Assembly: GCA_007922225.1 (NCBI GenBank)
Contig: ML679956.1
Location: 19,131,049 to 19,195,048 of the forward strand
Direction: 5' to 3'
From: Emydura subglobosa
Lineage: Eukaryota > Chordata > Testudines > Chelidae
Length of the DNA stretch: 64,000 nt
A program made the translations under genes and the position numbers. The notes under the pieces were generated by a model. The model searched no databases, was not told where the DNA came from, and was given only the letters and a program-made list of their open reading frames with translations. Each line of letters starts with the position of its first letter. Within the stretch, counting starts at the first letter, position 1. This document shows positions 12,669 to 23,125 of the stretch, piece by piece.

Positions 12669-12892
12669 CAGTAGAACCTGTTTAACCGATCCTCCATTAT
12701 CTAGCTCTCCGTATTCACCAAATGACCAGCCGCCTGGGACTCCCGCATGGCTGGGGTTTCCGCTGACAGCTCCGGCAGCTGGGGGTTGGGCTGACAGTTG
12801 GAGCCCCGCCACCCTTTCTTCAGTTTATCTGGATTTTTGATTATCCAATCTGGCCCCAGTCCCAATTAGATTGGATACTCAGGATTCCACTG
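12669..12892. mobile_element. Pogo/Tigger-like non-autonomous element with TA target
   Basis: The left end CAGTAGAACCTGTTTAACC and the right end, reverse-complemented CAGTGGAATCCTGAGTATCC, are inverted copies with several mismatches. Each end is flanked by TA (12667-12668, 12893-12894), the signature of Tc1/mariner/pogo insertion. The 224-bp interior is GC-richer than its surroundings and has no transposase. It lies 46 bp from the preceding hAT-like element. Confidence 0.65.
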
Positions 12893-15107
12893 TAGTCCTT
12901 TTAAAGTATATAGTATCAATTATTCTTATATTTTATTAGTTTCTCAAAATGTGTTCATCACTTCATCTTTCAGGACTCTTCATGCTTCTTTTTAAGTTTT
13001 GTGAGGAAGTTGCATAAGCATCATACTTAATTAGCTCCCCATTTAATATATATTTCTATATATTTCATATATGTTTATCGTCTTTTTAAGTATTAAAGAA
13101 AATATTAAACAGTGTCAACACAAAACATTGCCTACAAGCATAAAACCAATGAATATCATTGTTCACATTAAAATAAAATCAAGGAATTATAATAAGGAAT
13201 TCTTATATTTAGAAATGGAACGTTTGCTGTTTAAGAAACCAAATAAATTACCAAGTATAAAAGAAAATACATACTTGCATCGTTCTAAGCATCGAGGGAC
13301 AGAACAAAAGGTTTCTGCTTTCTTATCAGCATCAATTAAAGCATTAGTATGAATAATATGAATTATGATGGAATCATTATCCATTTTTGCATAAATTGAG
13401 TTTCTCTTCTATGATGTAATATAATACATTTATACCAAAGATAACATTCTATCACTTCTAGAAACCCTGAAACAAAACCACACAGATACAGGTATAAAAA
13501 TGATAAAGAACAAACTATGAAAGTCCTCTCTATCCTTACAAACAGTTATACATGCTAAAATACTTGGATCATACTTCCTGACCACATTGCCCCTTTCTGG
13601 CTCCCCTCACAGAATGGCTGGGGAGGGCAGTCTCTCTGTGGGTTATGAGGGAGCTAGAACTGGGGGCAGAGTTTTTCTGTACTACACTTCCCATATAAGC
13701 TGCACCTGTCAAATTTATGCATAGTCTTAAATGCCTTTCAGAAACTGGACCAAAATTTAGATGAGATTTAAATGTTGTGCTGAGAGTGAGCTGTAGACTA
13801 ATAACCAATTATCCAGAAAAATATTGTTTGATTATGTATATTGTATTACTTAAGTGCTCTTCGAAGGCAGACATGCTGAAGCATATATTTAAATATGTCA
13901 AACGTGTTCAGGGAATTCCTTAAACAGCTATCCTACAGTTTCACACATAAGCATCATTTTTTCAAGTTTAGAGTTATTTAGCTTAGAAAGTAATTCAGTA
14001 TATTACACATGTAAAGCACTGCTAGAAGCAATCTGAGAGGCACAGTGATGATAATGATTTGTATATAACAAGCGTACATCTATTTGTCAATGAATCATCT
14101 TTAAGGAGGTTTTCTTTATGTTGGGTTTGTTCAGATGGTAAAGAGAGGAATTTGTTTGTGCTTTCTATGTTTAAAATTTTTGTCATGTCCAAAGGATTGT
14201 GTAAATTGATGTGTAAAATCATTAAATAAATAAGAATTAATGAAGAGTTAAGCAGATGTTTAACTATTAATATCTGCTACAAATCATTCAAGGGTCCATG
14301 AAAAATTAGCGGCAGAAGAAATGATCAAGGTCTAATTTACCACTGCTTTGCACCTTGTGTAGTCATTTCCGCCTAGAAAAAGTGATATTGAAGCTGAAGG
14401 AAAGCTTCTCAAGTCAGAACTAAATTTTCAGCACCAGAAGGAATTGTTTCCACTATATAAATAAAAATGGAACGATCAGTGAGAGCCAGTTGTCTTGCTC
14501 TATTCAAATGAGAACAAAGATGTACATAGTCATTTGATCACTTTCTAAATGTCAAGTTTATACAGAAGTTGTGAATGCTCAGGATGATGTAAAATGGATA
14601 AAACAGCTTATGTGAACATCTAGTCCTATACTACTACTTGTAGCAATTCTGTTAATCATGTAAGATGCAGATGTTTATTTTGCAGAGTCTTATACACTGA
14701 TAATGTATGAAGACACTGTATAGACAGTTTAGCAAAAGAGTCTAGATTACAAAAAGTAATACAGTGTGAAAAGAAATGTGTAAAGTAAACCATGAAACTG
14801 AAGACACATGGAATGACTGTTTCTAAGTGTGCTTCACAATACAATGTGTACATTGGAAAGAAAGACCTATCATCAAAATAACTACTTAAAATCATAGTGA
14901 TAATTGTGATTATTCATTAATTACAGTGGATTATAGGAAGCCCAGACAGTCATGTTAACAGGCCAAATTAGGGCTGGTTGTAGAATGCTTTTACTGAATA
15001 TGAAATTGAAATACGGTCCAATCTTGTAGTCTTTATTCAGAAAAATCTCCCATGTGAGTTTATTGGGACTCCCCTTCCAAAAGAGTTTTGCCTGTATTAC
15101 CTGTATA
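12893..15107. other. Unassigned AT-rich DNA
   Basis: No exon or RNA gene was seen. The short plus-strand frame at 13071-13352 is lysine- and isoleucine-rich and compositional. No repeat could be named. Confidence 0.55.
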
Positions 15108-15200
15108 CAGCCTGATTTTCAAAAGTGTTGAATACCCACAACTTCCGTGAATTCAATAAAAGCTGTGGGTGATGATCAGCACCTGTTAAAATCCAGCCCA
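15108..15200. repeat. Short fold-back repeat (GCCTGATTTTCAAAA ends)
   Basis: The left arm 'gcctgattttcaaaagtgttgaa' pairs with the right arm 'gatcagcacctgttaaaatccagccc'. The inner words 'acccacaact' and 'agctgtgggt' also pair. About 93 bp in total; the same kind of arms occur at 3947-4255. Confidence 0.6.
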
Positions 15201-17247
15201 TAGTAGTTAGCTTGCCTCAATCTTGCATCATGCTATTCATGAACGTAAAAGTCTCTTGGCCTATGTTTTATTTATATTTATTTAAATACTATGTTAAGAA
15301 TAGCTCTTGTCACAGTGAGCAGTGAAGCCTTCTTTTATGTTGTCCCCTTGGTGTCCTCTCTGGCCTATTGGTCATATATATTTTTTCCAATGAAACAAAC
15401 AATTCCTGAGCCTCCTGTCATGGTCAGTCATTCTTCCTGTCACTTTACCACTGCCTTATTATATTTGCATAATTTATTTGCATTTGTTCATTTGTATTGT
15501 AATAATTTTTAGAACATCTTTCATAGAAGATTATGAATGTATAGTGTGCACAGGGGCACATGTATGAAAGATGTTGTTTGTACTTCTGGAATTATAGAAA
15601 AGCTGTGCCAGCATTTTGCTATTAGAAGTCTATTTTCACAGCTTTTTAAGGCCATAAAAATTCACGCCCTACTGAAACTTATCAAGGTATTGGCATTTAA
15701 GAAGACATTTTTCAAGACAGTTCTTTAAAAAAGTCCATCTTATAAATGTTTGGGGGTCAGATTGTCATTATGTAGCCATGTAGTCATTAAGACCCACAAA
15801 ATATGCATGTGCAGGCATGAACAGTTAATTACACATGCAAAATTAGTGGGTAACTGCACAAGCAGCCCTACGGTCTTGGGGAGCACAGAGAATGGCCCCG
15901 CTATGCATTGCTGAATATACACATCACCGGGAAAAGAGTTGGGATGGTGAGAAAGCCATGCCTGCCACCTTCTCTGGTGCACTGGTCTATGGAGGAGGGG
16001 GAGAAGGGAGATATGGGTGCTCCAGGGTGCTTGAGGAGGGATTGTAGAGCTGTATGCTGCCTTCAATGCAGGCCAGTGCCTTAAAGGCACAACTTGGCCT
16101 TCTAGGTTCTAGGACTACCCATGACTGCTTTCTGTGGGGTGTTAGCCAAGAGACACTAGCACAACTTTTGGGTGTTGTGAATTTGTGGACTTTAGTTCAT
16201 TGTCAACAACACACTCACTGTTTAATAAAAATGATGCAAAAATGTGTAATTTGTATCTAACTCTGTTCTGAATGGAGAACAACTGCAGCTGATTTTGAAA
16301 TTATATTTCATATGACTAAGTTTAAGACAAGTCACAATCTTCTTCAGTGCATTCTGACAAAGTGAGATGTAATTTGTTTTCTTTATCTATCTTTTCCCAT
16401 AACTTTTCCACTGTAATGTTCAATAAATATTTAAGTGCCAGCATGAAGCGGATTATTGTTAACATGTTGCAGGAAAATTGTACAATGCTAGAGCTTGCAA
16501 TAAAAATAAGCAGAACGCCCACTGTTAATACACTGTAGTTAAGTGTATTGGCTGCTTTCAAAAGCATTAACTCCCACTCAAAAAGCAATGCTATTTTGTC
16601 CAATCTTTTACCACCAGACAGTGAAAATCAGTTGGGGACTATTTGAAACCTTTATGTCCCTATATATTCAAACAAAATTATTTGACTAGATTAGAAAATC
16701 AAACAGGCACATTTAAGATTTTACTTGGTTTAAAAAAAATAATAGCGGGGGGAAAAAAGAACCCTATGAAAACACACAGTATCTTTCACTTTTTCCATTT
16801 CCATATTCAAAAGAGTTTGAAAAAAATCTCTCCTTTTCCACCATCTCATGATTTTATATATTTTCTGTCACACTAACTTGTGGAACTTCCTAAAGTTGAA
16901 GTTCTAGTTACTTCTCCATTACTAAAGTCATCAAAAATGGTAGTATACGAATAACTTTTACATCACAAACAATCTCTAATGATCCAAACTTGTTGCATTT
17001 GCATGAAACTGTGATGATGGAAGCTGATCATTGATGTTCTGGTTGTTGTTTCTACTTCCTGTTCATATGCCTGAGCACAGTGACATCAGGAAAATAATAG
17101 TTTGCTCCAAGACTCTCCAAGTGGCTTGGAAGCATTAATTATAGTATTTTAAATTAGAATTCTGCCTGTGAGGCAGACTCTATGCTCATACTGTGCTCTG
17201 GAGACCTACATACAGTCCCTCCTTAAAATACATTTGTGCTCCTTATA
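15201..17247. other. Unassigned DNA
   Basis: No gene was supported. A 93-codon minus-strand frame at 16322-16603 encodes a hydrophobic segment but starts at TTG and has no recognised family. 15780-16120 is moderately GC-richer and may be an old repeat. Confidence 0.5.
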
Positions 17248-17316
17248 GGCCTGATTAAAAGCCCACTGAAGTCAAAAGAAAGCCTCTCGCTGATTTCAGT
17301 GGGCTTTGCATCAGAC
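17248..17316. repeat. ~70-bp fold-back repeat, copy 1
   Basis: The left arm GGCCTGATTAAAAGCCCACT pairs with the right arm AGTGGGCTTTGCATCAGAC, around a 'gaagtca...tgatttcag' centre. The same design is found at 57743-57813 and 57859-57928. The next element begins exactly at its right edge. Confidence 0.7.
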
Positions 17317-17985
17317 CAGGGGTCAGCCACCTTTGGGAAGGGGCGTGCCAAGTATTCCCCCCATCCCTCTCCCACGTGCCGGTGCCTGGGGGGAGCCACT
17401 ATTTGTATATGTGCCCCCCTCCCACCATCAGCAGCAGCGGTGGCGGCAGGGAGGGTGTCTACGGGCCCTTTTCCTTCTCCTCCCCCTCCCCCCGGTCGGT
17501 GGCAGCGGCAGGGTCTCTGTGGGCCCGTTTCCTGCTCTCCCCCTTTACTGCCCCCTGCTGCAGGGGTGGCGGGGTGCCAGCCTGGGGAGGGCATCGGGGA
17601 GTGTGAGTGAAAGGGGTGGAAGGCTCTGGCGGTGGGGCGAAGGCTGCCCGGTGTTGCCTAGATGCACCCAGTTTGGGTACGGAGAAGGGACCGGGAGGAC
17701 GGGAAGCTGAGGGGCTGGTCGGTGCACCACTAGCCCTAGCCAGGAGCCTCTCCCAGCCCCAAGCAATGCCGCATGGCAGCCGCTCCCCCACTCTACTCCC
17801 ACCCCCGCCTACTTTGTGCCAGGAGCGGCGCAGATCCGGTCAGGGCACAATTGGGCCCATGGGGAAGAGGGGCAGAAGGGGGAGCGGTGGGACTGGAAGG
17901 GGGGAGTGGCCACGCAGCGCGGCACTGCACTGTTTGGGGCTGCGAGCTCAAAATCATCACGCATGCCACAGGTTGCCAACCCCTG
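17317..17985. mobile_element. GC-rich hAT element with perfect 8-bp target duplication
   Basis: The ends are CAGGGGTCAGCCACCT and, reverse-complemented, CAGGGGTTGGCAACCT, an inverted repeat of 16 bp with three mismatches. Both flanks are CATCAGAC (17309-17316 and 17986-17993), a perfect 8-bp duplication as made by hAT transposases. The 669-bp interior is strongly G/C-biased with GGGGG and CCCCC runs. It therefore lacks stops on both strands, which explains overlapping frames of 60 to 151 codons; none shows a transposase motif. The element is non-autonomous. Confidence 0.85.
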
Positions 17986-17993
17986 CATCAGAC

Positions 17994-18639
17994 TCTAACT
18001 GGTTACTATTTGGTACAGTACATTTTTCAGAACTGTTCCCGTTAATAATAGTGATTACGTAATGTCATTACCATTACCAATACAATGAAGAACACTATTA
18101 ACAGTGTTTCCTGTCAGACTTTTTCCTGTCAAAGTATGCTTTATTTTTACACATCCACAGATGATAACCATCTTTCAGCACCCACTTCTTTTCCAAGCCC
18201 CATAACAGTATTCTTGCACTATCTCAAGTAAGTAACATTTTTTAAAATCAGAAAGTACATAAAAAGGGAATCCTGCAGGAAAGTTGCCAATGATTTTCCT
18301 TCCTTTCAGGATAATTTTGGACCATAACAAGTGCCCCTTACATTAATTTATCACAAGAAAAACCCTACTCTTGTTTCTCCTTTTTATGTTCCTCTTTTTC
18401 TGCAGAGTTCTTGCATCGCTTTTCGTACACAGAGGATACTGTAATACTCCTTCTCCACCCTTTAGCTCCTCATTAGTGACTGCAACTAGCACAACCTTTC
18501 TGACTGACAAGGACTGGATAAGAATCCTTTTAGAGTCTTTAAAACCTGATCTTCATGGGTGTAACCCAGCTACCATCAAAGCCAAAATATTAATTTCAAG
18601 GGTCTGATCCTTACCAGAATTCTTATTGATCTTAATGAT
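17994..18639. other. Unassigned DNA
   Basis: No gene or named repeat was seen between the GC-rich hAT element and the antisense LTR. Confidence 0.5.
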
Positions 18640-19880
18640 AATATGTAATGGGGTCCCCTGGGTTGCAACCTGAAACCTGGGAATGCTGTGCCCTCTTCAC
18701 TCTCCAGCTTGGGCTGTCCCTCACAATGCCTTGCTAGTGACAAGCAGCAAGCCCCTCCAGGTACTGTTATCACCTAGCCCAATTGCATGCAGAGCACCAG
18801 CTAGATCAGATGAATGTTAACTTGGGATGCCCCTCTGTGATGCTGTCAGTAAGCTACACTTACACAGCCATCTACAGGCAGACACACACCCAATTTTAGA
18901 TATACGAGTGCCTTGCCTAGCACTCAGGAACCAACAATAGAGAGGCACCAGTCAATTACAACCCCAACCCGACCCCTCCCGCCCGCTTGTAAGAACTGCA
19001 CCAAAAGGACTCTGTCCTCAAAATTTATTAATAAGTCTGCTCCCCCCTCATTGTGTGGAAGACATGCAACAGCTTTTGTTACTGAGCTAAGATTTCTAGA
19101 CACTCCAATTCAAGACCACACTGTCAAGATAAAACATTAAACAAGTTTATTAATTACAGAAAAATAGATTTTAAGTGATTATAAGTGGCAAGTGTAAGGA
19201 GATTAAAAGTAGTTACCAAATGAAATAAACATAAGATCGCAGTCTAAGTACTACACACTTCTAATATTTAAATTAGCAATGTCTCACCCTTGTTAGCTGG
19301 TACAAGCAGTTTCTTAAACACAGGCTGGGCAACCTTCCCTGCCTGAGACTGCCCTCCCCCCTTCAAAGTCCTTTTGTCTTCCAGGTTATCTTTCAGGTGT
19401 TGAGTTGGGGAGAGAGCGAAGCCCAGTGATGTCACACACCCCCTTTTATAGTTTGTTTCAGCTTGCTACAACAATTGGGGCTCGTGATTTGTGGGGTCAT
19501 CTTCATTGGTCAATCAACCTCCATTGTGAACATGCTTCCTACAGGGAAGCCATGACTGTAAACAATTCCTGTTAGTGGACTCTGTTCTTGAACGGGTGAG
19601 AGATAGCCATTAACTCTGTCTGGCCACTCCATTGTTGTGCCTGAAAGGCTGTGTGTGGGAGTTTCCCACCTTGCCACATGTTTTAATAATAATTCCAATA
19701 ATTGTACAACGTTTCATAATTTCACATACAATGGTAGCACATACAGTCCGACAAGATATTAACGTTCAGCAGATCAAGACATTTAAAATAATACCAAACA
19801 AGGCATACTTTGTACAGAACATATCATAATTATATGACATTGGTGAATATGGGGGTTTGGGATGTTGTTTTCAGACATGA
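18640..19880 (-). mobile_element. Probable LTR of an endogenous retroelement, antisense
   Basis: Read on the minus strand, a TATA box (ACTATAAAAGGGG, around 19443-19452) is followed downstream by AATAAA signals at 19146-19151 and 19024-19029. U3-like sequence lies upstream and U5-like sequence downstream. The plus-strand left border may be the TGTAATGGGG near 18646. Borders are approximate and no target duplication was resolved. No gag, pol or env remains beside it, so it reads as a solo LTR. Confidence 0.5.
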
Positions 19881-19987
19881 AATGCAAATGCTCTCAGGTT
19901 ATATAATTTACCAGAGGGCCTGCTGTTGTGCTACACGCCAAGCCTTTCACCACATGCTTTCTTTAAATTACTCTTGGCTTGGGAAGG

Positions 19988-21775
19988 AGGGCTTTGTCTA
20001 CACTAGCACTAATGCCGGCAAAACTTTTGTTGCTCAGGGGTGTGAAAAAAAACACCCCCCTGAGCGACATAAATTTTGCCGACAGAAGCGCTAGTGTGGA
20101 CAGCACTATGTTGGCAGGAGATGCTCTCCCACCGACATAACTACCGCCTCTCGTTTAGGTGGTTTTATTATGTTGATGGGAGAGCTCTCCTATTGATATA
20201 ACGCAGCTACCCCAGTGCTCTTACAGATGTGCTGAGGGAGTTGGCTGATGTGATTTCAGAGCCATTGGCTATTATCTTTGAAAGCTCATGGCATTTGGGG
20301 GAGATCCATGATGATTGGAAAAAAGCAAATATAGTGCCCATCTTTAAGAAAGGGAGGAAAGAGGAGCTGGGGAACTACAGACTGGTCAGCCTTACCTCAA
20401 TCCCTGGAAAAATCATGGAGCAGGTCCTCAAGAAATCCATTTTAAGGCACTTGGTAAAGAGAAAGGTGATCAGGAACAATCAACATGGATTCACCAAGGG
20501 AAAGTCATGCCTGACCAACCTGATTGCTTTCTATGAAGAGGTGACTGGCTCTGTGGATGTGGGGAAAGCGGTGGACGTGATATGCCTTGACTTTAGCAAA
20601 GCTTTTGATACTGTCTCTCACAGTATTTTTATCAGCAAGTTAAGGAAGTATGGGTTGGATGAATGGACTATAAAATGGATAAAGAACTGGCTAGAGCATA
20701 GGGCTCAATGAGTAGTGATCAATGGCTCCATGTCTAGCTGGCAGCCGGTCACAAGTAGAGTGCCCCAGGGGTCGGTCCTAGGACCAGTTTTGTTCAACAT
20801 CTTCATTAATGATCTGGAAGATGGGGTAGATTGCACCCTCAGCAAGTTTGCAGATGACACTAATATGGAGGGAGTGGTAGATACCCTGGAAAGTAGGGAT
20901 AGGATACAGAAGGACCTAAACAAACTGGAGGATTGGGCCAAAAGAAATCTGATGAGGTTCAACAAGGACAAGTGCAGAGTCCTGCACTTAGGACGGAAGA
21001 ATCCGATGCACAGCTACAGACTGGGGACCGATGAGCTGGGCAGCAGTTCTGCAGAAAAGGACCTGGGGGTTACAGTGGATAAAAAGTTGGATATGAGTCA
21101 GCAGTGTGCCCTGGTTGCCAAGAAGGCTAATAGCATATTGGGCTGCAATAGTAGGAGCATTGCCAGCAGACTGAGGGAAGTGATTATTCTCCTCTATTCG
21201 GCATTAGTGAGGCCGCATTTGGAGTATTGTGTCCAGTTTTGGGCCCCCCACTACAAAAAGGATGTGGAGAAGTTGGAGAGAGTCCAGCGGAGGGCAACAA
21301 AAATGATTAGGGGGCTGGAGCACAAGACGTATGAGGAGAGGCTGAGGGAACTTGGCTTGTTTAGCCTGTGGAAGAGAAGACTGAGGGGGGATTTGATAGC
21401 AGCCTTTAACTACCTGAAAGGGGGTTCCAGGGAGGATGGAGCTAGGCTGTTCTCAGTGGTGGCAGATGACAGAACAAGGAGCAATGGTCTCAAGTTGCAG
21501 AGGGGGAGGTCTAGGCTGGACTTTAGGAAAAAACTTTTCACTAGGAGGGTGGTGAAGCACTGAAATGGGTTACCTAGGGAGGTGGTGGAATCTCCATCTT
21601 TAGAGGTTTTTAAACTGCGGCTTGACAAAACTCTCGCTGGGATTATTTAACTGAGGTTAGTCCTGCTTTGAGCAGGGGGTTGTACTAGATGACCTCCTGA
21701 GATCCCTTCCAACTCTATGATTCTATGTACTGATACAGCTGTGCCACAGTAGGTTTTAAGTCTAGACTAGCCCTT
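19988..21775. mobile_element. hAT-like DNA element split by a CR1
   Basis: The left end AGGGCTTTGTCTACACTAG and the right end, reverse-complemented AAGGGCTAGTCTAGACTTA, mark one element of about 290 bp whose halves are 19988-20226 and 21728-21775. The interior has 'tgccggcaaaacttttgttgctcagggg' mirrored by 'ccctgagcgacataaattttgccgac', a second hairpin inside the left half. A CR1 was inserted between 'cttacagat' and 'actgatacagctg'. The related element at 12301-12622 shares the TCTACACTA terminal core. Confidence 0.65.
20227..21727 (+). pseudogene. CR1 LINE, 5'-truncated, reverse transcriptase region
   Basis: This is a copy of the 3' part of a CR1 (chicken repeat 1) non-LTR retrotransposon. 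One reading frame runs from 20229 to the natural stop TAA at 21648-21650, interrupted by only two in-frame TGA stops (20709-20711, replacing the arginine of the 30.7-kb copy, and 21561-21563, replacing a tryptophan). Recognisable reverse transcriptase motifs are [35 protein letters not shown] and the catalytic FADDT at 20847-20861. The C-terminal part has [11 protein letters not shown] and [12 protein letters not shown]. The endonuclease domain is missing through 5' truncation. The 3' UTR ends at the short tail TATGATTCTATG. It interrupts a hAT-like element, so it is the younger of the two. Confidence 0.9.
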
Positions 21776-22923
21776 AGAGAATAAGGCCTTGAGCTCGGGT
21801 GACTGACACAGCAATGCAGAAAACAATCACTATGCCATCAGGCCAAGGTTTAGCATTTTCATACAAGCTGAGAAACGGTTAAGAAATCCTGGTTGAGATC
21901 GTCAAAGCTGATTAGGGGAGTGGCTAAATCCCCAGGTCAGCTTTCAAAATCTTAGACCTTGTTATTGTAAAATGCTCTCTTTTTATAAGATTTTTTTCCT
22001 CTCCATCTAGAAGTCTTAAAACACATTAAGTGAATGGCAGTGAAAGGGATTTAGAAATTATCAAAGCAATTAGTTCTTCTAAAATCACCCTGTATAATCA
22101 GTAATACAGCTTTAAATTAAGCATCAGCATTTGAACTGGAACCCAAAGCAACTTCACTTCTTTTCAAATGATTAGGGTTTTTTTTGTTTACCTGTTTTCT
22201 CCCACCCTCCTCCAGTAAAGTGAGATGGGAAAGGAGAGAATGGGAGAGAAGAGTTGGAGAGGTGACAGTCACTCAGTTCATATGGGTACTCTCATGTTGT
22301 GGAATACAAGATTGTTTCATGCTGTGGATATTTTGGAGGTGAAATTCATAGAAGATGAAATAAAAACAGAGTACATTCAAGAATGTAATAAAATGCTACA
22401 GTATTAATAGAAGATAAAACAAAAAGCCAGTTGTACTTTCCCCACTTAATCTCTCCAGAAATCTTTCAAACTGATTTTTATTAAAAACAGTATTATAAAT
22501 CCAAATTTAATTCTTTAAGAAATTGAGTGATTGTAAAATATTACACAATATGAAAGCCTTGCACGGAAAGAACTGGAGAGTGCTGGCAATGATCTCCAAT
22601 ACAGCAGATGGTGGGAATAACTATTGGTTTCTTACTTCTGCTCATCGCATGGGACTTTTATCAATTTCACAGATGGTTTGAACCAGCTATGTATTTCCTT
22701 TTGTTACCCAATGTATTCTAAATATGTATAAGTCGACCACTTGGGTTGTGTCCTCTATTCTAGCCACATTTTGGTTTTCTGGTGATGTTCCCATGCAAAT
22801 CTCATGCATTTTTGTCTGAGTTCCCCTCCTTGTGCAAACTTGTCTTATGTTGCTGCACATCTGTCATTCTGTAAAATGTTACATAATTCCCTGTCACTGA
22901 TATTCATGACACTGCTTGCAACG
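21776..22923. other. Unassigned DNA
   Basis: No gene or named repeat was seen. The small plus-strand frame at 22225-22407 has no recognisable motif. Confidence 0.5.
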
Positions 22924-23125
22924 ATGCCACCTCAGGCTATGATCACATCATCTTGTTAGCTAAGCAGAGTTGAGTTTGAAAAGAATTTAAACTGGAGACC
23001 TCTTGAGAAAATCTAGGTGGTGCAGGAAGAAGCTGTGGTGATTCAATAGGTGGGACTCTTCCCTCTGAGTATGAACTGAACCAGTGTCATAGTATGGTGT
23101 ATCTCATTCACAGATGAGTTTTACT
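22924..23125 (+). repeat. 5S rRNA-derived SINE
   Basis: 'ttagctaagcagagttgag' (22956-22974) corresponds to the 5S rRNA box A region (AGCTAAGCAGGGTCGGGCC), and 'aactggagacctcttgag' about 20 bp later corresponds to box C (GGATGGGAGACCGCCTGG), both in the order and spacing of a 5S rRNA gene. The part after 'ggtgctgcaggaag' is a non-5S SINE body. The internal promoter is too mutated to be a working 5S gene. Amniote 5S-derived SINEs (the SINE3/AmnSINE and 5S-Sauria types) are known. Exact borders are uncertain. Confidence 0.7.

Noticed and set aside
16322..16603. 93-codon hydrophobic frame on the minus strand resembling a membrane segment
   Set aside because: It starts at TTG, not ATG, has no recognised family, and the length is within chance for AT-rich DNA, where hydrophobic codons dominate.
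17223..18062. Overlapping frames of 60 to 151 codons on both strands, glycine-, proline- and arginine-rich
   Set aside because: They lie in the GC-rich hAT element and its flank. Low stop density in G/C-biased DNA explains open frames in many registers, and there is no domain, splice context or signal.
22956..23010. Possible 5S rRNA gene
   Set aside because: Only the box A and box C regions match, with many substitutions, and the flanks are SINE body. It is not an intact 5S gene.
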